From NCBI GenBank assembly GCA_905221605.1, contig CAJNDS010002630.1, forward strand, positions 209,704 through 273,703: a DNA stretch of 64,000 nt, written 5' to 3'. This stretch comes from Symbiodinium natans. Lineage: Eukaryota > Sar > Dinophyceae > Suessiales > Symbiodiniaceae. The notes under the pieces were generated by a model. That model worked only from the letters and a program-made list of their open reading frames with translations, was not told where the DNA came from and ran no database searches. This document shows, piece after piece, positions 60,181 through 64,000 of this stretch. A program made the translations under genes and the position numbers. The first letter of the stretch is position 1; every line of letters begins with the position of its first letter.

Positions 60181-63100
60181 ATGGCTGCCTCCAAGGAGTT
60201 GCTTCTCGTGCTCAATGCCGGGAGCAGCTCCCTGAAGTACGCGCTCTTTGGCATTACCGGGTCGCCGGGGCGCTGGAGTCGACTGGTACATGGCCTTGCA
60301 GAGGGCATTTCGACAAAGACCGAGTGTCGCATAAAGGAGGAGACGCATGAAGGGAAGAAGGTTCATAAGGTCGACCTCCCCGACCACCGGACTGCCCTGA
60401 GCCGTGTTGTGGACCTGCTGCCAGGCAAAGACAACATCAGTTCGGTGGGCCATCGTGTCGTGCATGGCGGCGAGAGTTTTAAATCCGCAGCGCTGATAAA
60501 CCAAACAGTTCTGAAGGCTGTTCGGGATGCCTCCGTCTTGGCCCCTCTGCACAACCCCTGGAACATCTTGGGCATAGAGGTTGCTGCTGAGCTGTTCGGG
60601 CAGAATTGCCCGCAAGTGGCGGTATTCGACACTGCCTTTCACCAAACCATGCCGCCTTATGCGTACATGTACGCACTCCCCTATGACTTATACAAGAACC
60701 ACCACGTGAGAAAGTACGGCTTTCACGGCACGTCTTACCTTTACGTGGCCGAGGAGACGGCGCGGGTGCTCAACAAGCCCCTGTCGAAGCTCAACATCAT
60801 TGCCTGCCACGTGGGCAATGGTGCGTCCATGTGCGCAATCAAGCAGGGCAAATGTGTGGACACCACCATGGGCTTGACCCCCTTGGAGGGACTCGTCATG
60901 GGCACCCGGTGCGGCGACATTGATCCAGCCGTACCAATACACCTCATGGACCAGCTGGGGTACACGGCAAAGGAGGTCAACAACCTCATGAACAAGGCAT
61001 CCGCAAGAGTTTAGTCATGGCCTCCATGGTGCTAGTAGACATAGATGTCCCTCTCACAGTAACTTTACCTTTTGCTTAACCAGCATCCCTCACATACCAT
61101 GACGCCCCGAGAGGAATCAGGGTTGCTGGGGCTTTGCGGACTCTCCGACGACCGTGACGTGGAGCGTGAATACTTCGAACAGAAACCGCGGGGTACACTG
61201 GCCAAGGAGGCAGAGTGTCAGACATGACCAGTTTATAATAATAAAGATGAGTCAATGAGTCCAAAATAGTACACTTGTTTTTTGTCGTGCTCCACTCGGC
61301 TCCAGTGAGAGTCCAAACGTGTGAGCTCTGGCAGGTCCAGGTCTACAGGATGAGAAAATACTTGGGTGCCTTTCTGGTGGCACTGGATGGGAAGGCCTCC
61401 CTCGCAATAAGCCCGGATGCCTCAAAATTATGGTGGGTCTATTTAGGGTCACCTGTTGTCGTAAAGCCCCATATCTCGAAATGTTGGATGTTGTCAGGAT
61501 CCTCAATACTTGATGATTGCTGGACTTGCCAGCCTTTTCCTTGTCCTCGAACATCTTGGCAGGTGGATGCCCTGGTCTTCACCGGAGGTTTGGGGGAGAA
61601 GTCCCACCTGCTGAGGACCGAGGGAATATGTGTGTGGGGGTTTAGGGTTTAGGGGTTTAGGGGTTTAGGGGTTTAGGGGTTTAGGGGTTTAGGGGTTTAG
61701 GGGTTTAGGGGTTTAGGGGTTTAGGGTTTAGGGGTTTAGGGTTTGTCTGAGTGAAACAAATGGGGTCTGCAGGAGGTCTTGGAAGTTCCAGGCTTCCAGT
61801 TTGGAGTTTCGAGGGTTTAGGGTTTAGGGTTTAGGGTTTAGGGTTTAGGGTTTAGGGTTTAGGGTTTAGGGTGCAGCCCCCCAATTACCCCTTAGATCTC
61901 CACGGCAGAGTTTGTGCCCTGAAGCGGCATCCCGCCCCCCCCTCCAGCCTGTGTGGAACATGTTGCGCCTTGAAGAGACAGGCAGCCATCTGATGTTTAT
62001 TGTCCCCCCGTTAAATTTCGCCCCCCCCCCCCCCAGCCTGCGTAGTGTGGAACATGTTGTGCACTGACGCGACAGGTAATCACCTAATTTAACAGTATTC
62101 TCCCCTCGCGCCCCTCCCCTCAAACCTTCCTTTTCAGCCCATGTTCATAAGAGCCTTCAATGCAGTACGGCACCTTTTATATGGGTAGGGCCTGGGGGAA
62201 GCCCACCAAATGGTGTGGTTGTGGGGGTTAGGGTTTAGGGTTTCTAGGCTGTCGCACGGTGCGCAGGTGTACGGAAACAGGTTTCGGGCCGGCCAGCCGC
62301 GAACCGCAATCATAGAACCTCCCCCACCCTTCCCTGAGCACAGGAAGCTCAGGGGCTGCAAAAGTGACGACAGTTGCGAGGATGGCGACTCTGGGGGTAT
62401 GATCGGGATCCTGTGTGGTTGAGGGTTTTGAGCCTTAGACTCCTTAGACCCTGGACCTTTCCAAGCCCCAACAGTGAACTCAGCCTTCTCTCCGCACACC
62501 CCTGCGACTTCTGGGGCGCCCGACTCTAATTCAGGGCTTTGTGAAGGAAACTCAAGCACCACACGCAAGAAAGGTTTTTTGTCTTGAATCTTGAATTCTA
62601 AGCGGAGTGGGTTAGGGTGGTTTTGCCGCCTGACACGGCGTGGGGTGGGATCAACCTGTGAGATGGCCCTCCACAATCGGGACATGGCTGCTGCATTGAA
62701 ACCTTCACAGACCCAAAACCCTAAATCCCAAACCCTAAACCCCTGGAGGACGCTCGTTTGCCAGGGACTAGACCGGCTGGGCCTTGAAGTCGATGAGGAG
62801 ATTGCGGGGTAGTCATCTGTTGAAATATTGTCTGCCTTCTGGTGGGCCCTTACTGGTAGGGTTTAGGGTTTGGCGCCCTTAAGACCTTCAGACTTCAACT
62901 CTTAACTGTGTGGGTTGCGAAATTCCTGGTTCATAGCAAGGAGGCAAAAAGTTCAACTTTTAGGAGAGGTGTTCCAGCTATTGCGCAAGCCCGAATTGAA
63001 AAGAAGGAGCAAGAATGACACACTAGAACTGGTTGGAATGCCGGCCTTGTGCCAGATTGAGACGAGTCCTTGCTGAGAGAGCTGGAGATTTGTCCTGCAA

Positions 63101-63464
63101 ATTCTGAATCTGAGCGCAGAGGAGGTCAACCAAGCGAAAGGAGGGCGCTTCTCTGCCACTTGCCTGCACGTTCAGTCACGGCTCGAGCTACTCGGAACAG
63201 CGGTAGATCTGAGCAGCAAGAAGCACGAGCAAGTACCTGGTCTTAAGTCCGGATCGGGCAGAACTTTGTGCCAGGCAGTGCCTGCAACGACAGGCTAAAG
63301 CAACCAGCCCCAACACAAATGTGCAGGCAGATGCTTCTTCGCCACAAGATTCACTAGAGGTTGTTTGCAACAGTGCCATGAGTGAGACCGTTCCTTGTAA
63401 GGACGACACACGAATAGATTCCAAGCGCCACCCAACACAGATCTGGGTGATACCCACGGATGAG
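60181..63464 (+). CDS. ackA: Acetate kinase, multi-exon (3' end not resolved)
   Basis: Catalyses ATP + acetate = ADP + acetyl phosphate. The first exon (60181-60996) is unusually long, 272 codons. It carries NAGSSSLKY near residue 12, HRVVHGGE near 91, FDTAFHQTMP near 149, YGFHGTS near 179, HVGNGAS near 210 and MGTRCGDIDP. Then come small exons: 61114-61209 (GLLGLCGLSDDRDVEREYFE), 61335-61394 (VYRMRKYLGAFLVALDGK), 61563-61622 (VDALVFTGGLGEKSH), 62765-62808 (GLDRLGLEVDEEIA) and 63402-63464 (IWVIPTDEE, the conserved C-terminal strand). Donors are GC, GC, GC, GA or GG, GT and GA. One short exon between 62809 and 63401 is probably missing because the phases disagree, and the last few codons were not found. 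The frame is open upstream to an ATG at 59917, so an 88-residue N-terminal extension (possible targeting peptide) cannot be excluded; I chose 60181 because family homology begins there. Confidence 0.94.
61623..62764 (+). repeat. Acetate kinase intron with three telomere-like patches
   Basis: Contains (TTTAGGGG)n at about 61637-61735 (octamer variant), TTTAGGG units at 61813-61872, a third patch near 62228-62245 and a CCCTAAA patch at 62712-62742 close to the acceptor. Poly-G/C runs and direct repeats (acatgttg...gacaggca at 61956 and 62050) are also present. Confidence 0.85.
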
Positions 63465-64000
63465 GAGCGCTTTTCCAGCTCAGGAAGGCAGAATGGCGAA
63501 GGTGGAGTCGCGAATAGTCGAGTAAATGTGAAGGTTTTCCGTCATATTGTAGTGTCGCATGTTAAGCATCCGCTCGCCATGCGTAGCACGATCACGCCCA
63601 TGAGGAGCTCTGCATTGCCCAGCAGACGCAGATGATCGTGTCACAGGACATGGTTACGCAGTGACCCAAAGCGGTCACACTGCCCTCTGTTTATGAGCAT
63701 GCTTTCTTTAGCATTTGAAGCCTCCAAAGAAACATGGTGCCGAACGCAGCCGAACGCCAAGTAGAAACCGAAAGGCTGCCCACTCTTTTGCTTAAAATCG
63801 TGCGCGCTTCGAACAAAAGGCAGCAGCAAAAGGCAGATTTTCCCGAAATGGGTTAGGTGTTCCGTGCTCAGCTGCGGCGCTCACCGTCCTTCCTTATGTC
63901 TTGTGCTTTGCAGCCCCCCATCCTGTTGCAGATCTTTCAGGCCCCCTCCACCTTTGTCTCCCGGAGTTTGGGCTCTCCTTCTCAATCAAGGTCATCAACG
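63465..64000. other. Acetate kinase 3' end and unassigned sequence
   Basis: The frame after IPTDEE stays open to about 63635 without family similarity. The true last exon of acetate kinase may lie here or beyond the window. Confidence 0.35.

Overview
This window reads as nuclear DNA of a dinoflagellate. That is inferred from gene structure and not from a species match. Every exon I could place is on the + strand. Two genes could be rebuilt at protein level. Their exons are tiny (many 20-70 nt), and their introns mostly start with GC, less often GT or GA, and end AG, usually followed by G. One-directional gene order and GC/GA donors with an AG|G acceptor are published traits of dinoflagellate introns. 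Long sequences without recognisable genes, very long simple repeats and scattered TTTAGGG repeats also fit. I saw no rRNA, canonical tRNA, CRISPR array, bacterial operon, or intact spliced-leader sequence.

Layout. 1-2.87 kb: a degenerate repeat block. 2.87-3.14 kb: a probable last exon of an unknown gene. 4.17-4.37 kb: two exons of an unknown gene with a duplicated motif. 6.35-23.01 kb: a bubblegum-type acyl-CoA synthetase (ACSBG) in at least 35 exons. Its 6.2-kb intron 30 holds a second, unrelated multi-exon gene (17.95-20.25 kb) on the same strand. 23-30.4 kb: sparse exon candidates and a 2.3-kb CA-rich repeat. 30.5-34.3, 34.7-35.1, 40.4-42.6 and 44.8-48.4 kb: exon sets of unidentified genes. 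49.6-52.4 kb: a cold-shock-domain-like gene whose second identified intron holds a 1.7-kb symmetric microsatellite/hairpin block. 55.6-59.6 kb: an unidentified gene. 60.2-63.5 kb: an acetate kinase, running tail-to-head after it.

The most striking pattern concerns the introns. Interstitial telomere-type repeats (TTTAGGG/CCCTAAA) occur in about 40 patches in both orientations, repeatedly inside introns. Several short introns consist almost wholly of this repeat, with the splice donor or acceptor lying in or directly against it. Two short inverted-repeat elements (one with GGGATGTTCCCC ends, one ending in CGTAAACCC) also sit at or next to splice sites. This suggests telomere-like sequence and small mobile elements acting as introners.

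Functionally, ACSBG activates long-chain fatty acids to acyl-CoA, acetate kinase interconverts acetate and acetyl phosphate, and the cold-shock-like protein probably binds nucleic acid. Nothing shows that these genes work together. Exon coordinates were derived by hand from reading frame, splice phase and family motifs; edges are uncertain by one base wherever a G lies at both sides of the junction.
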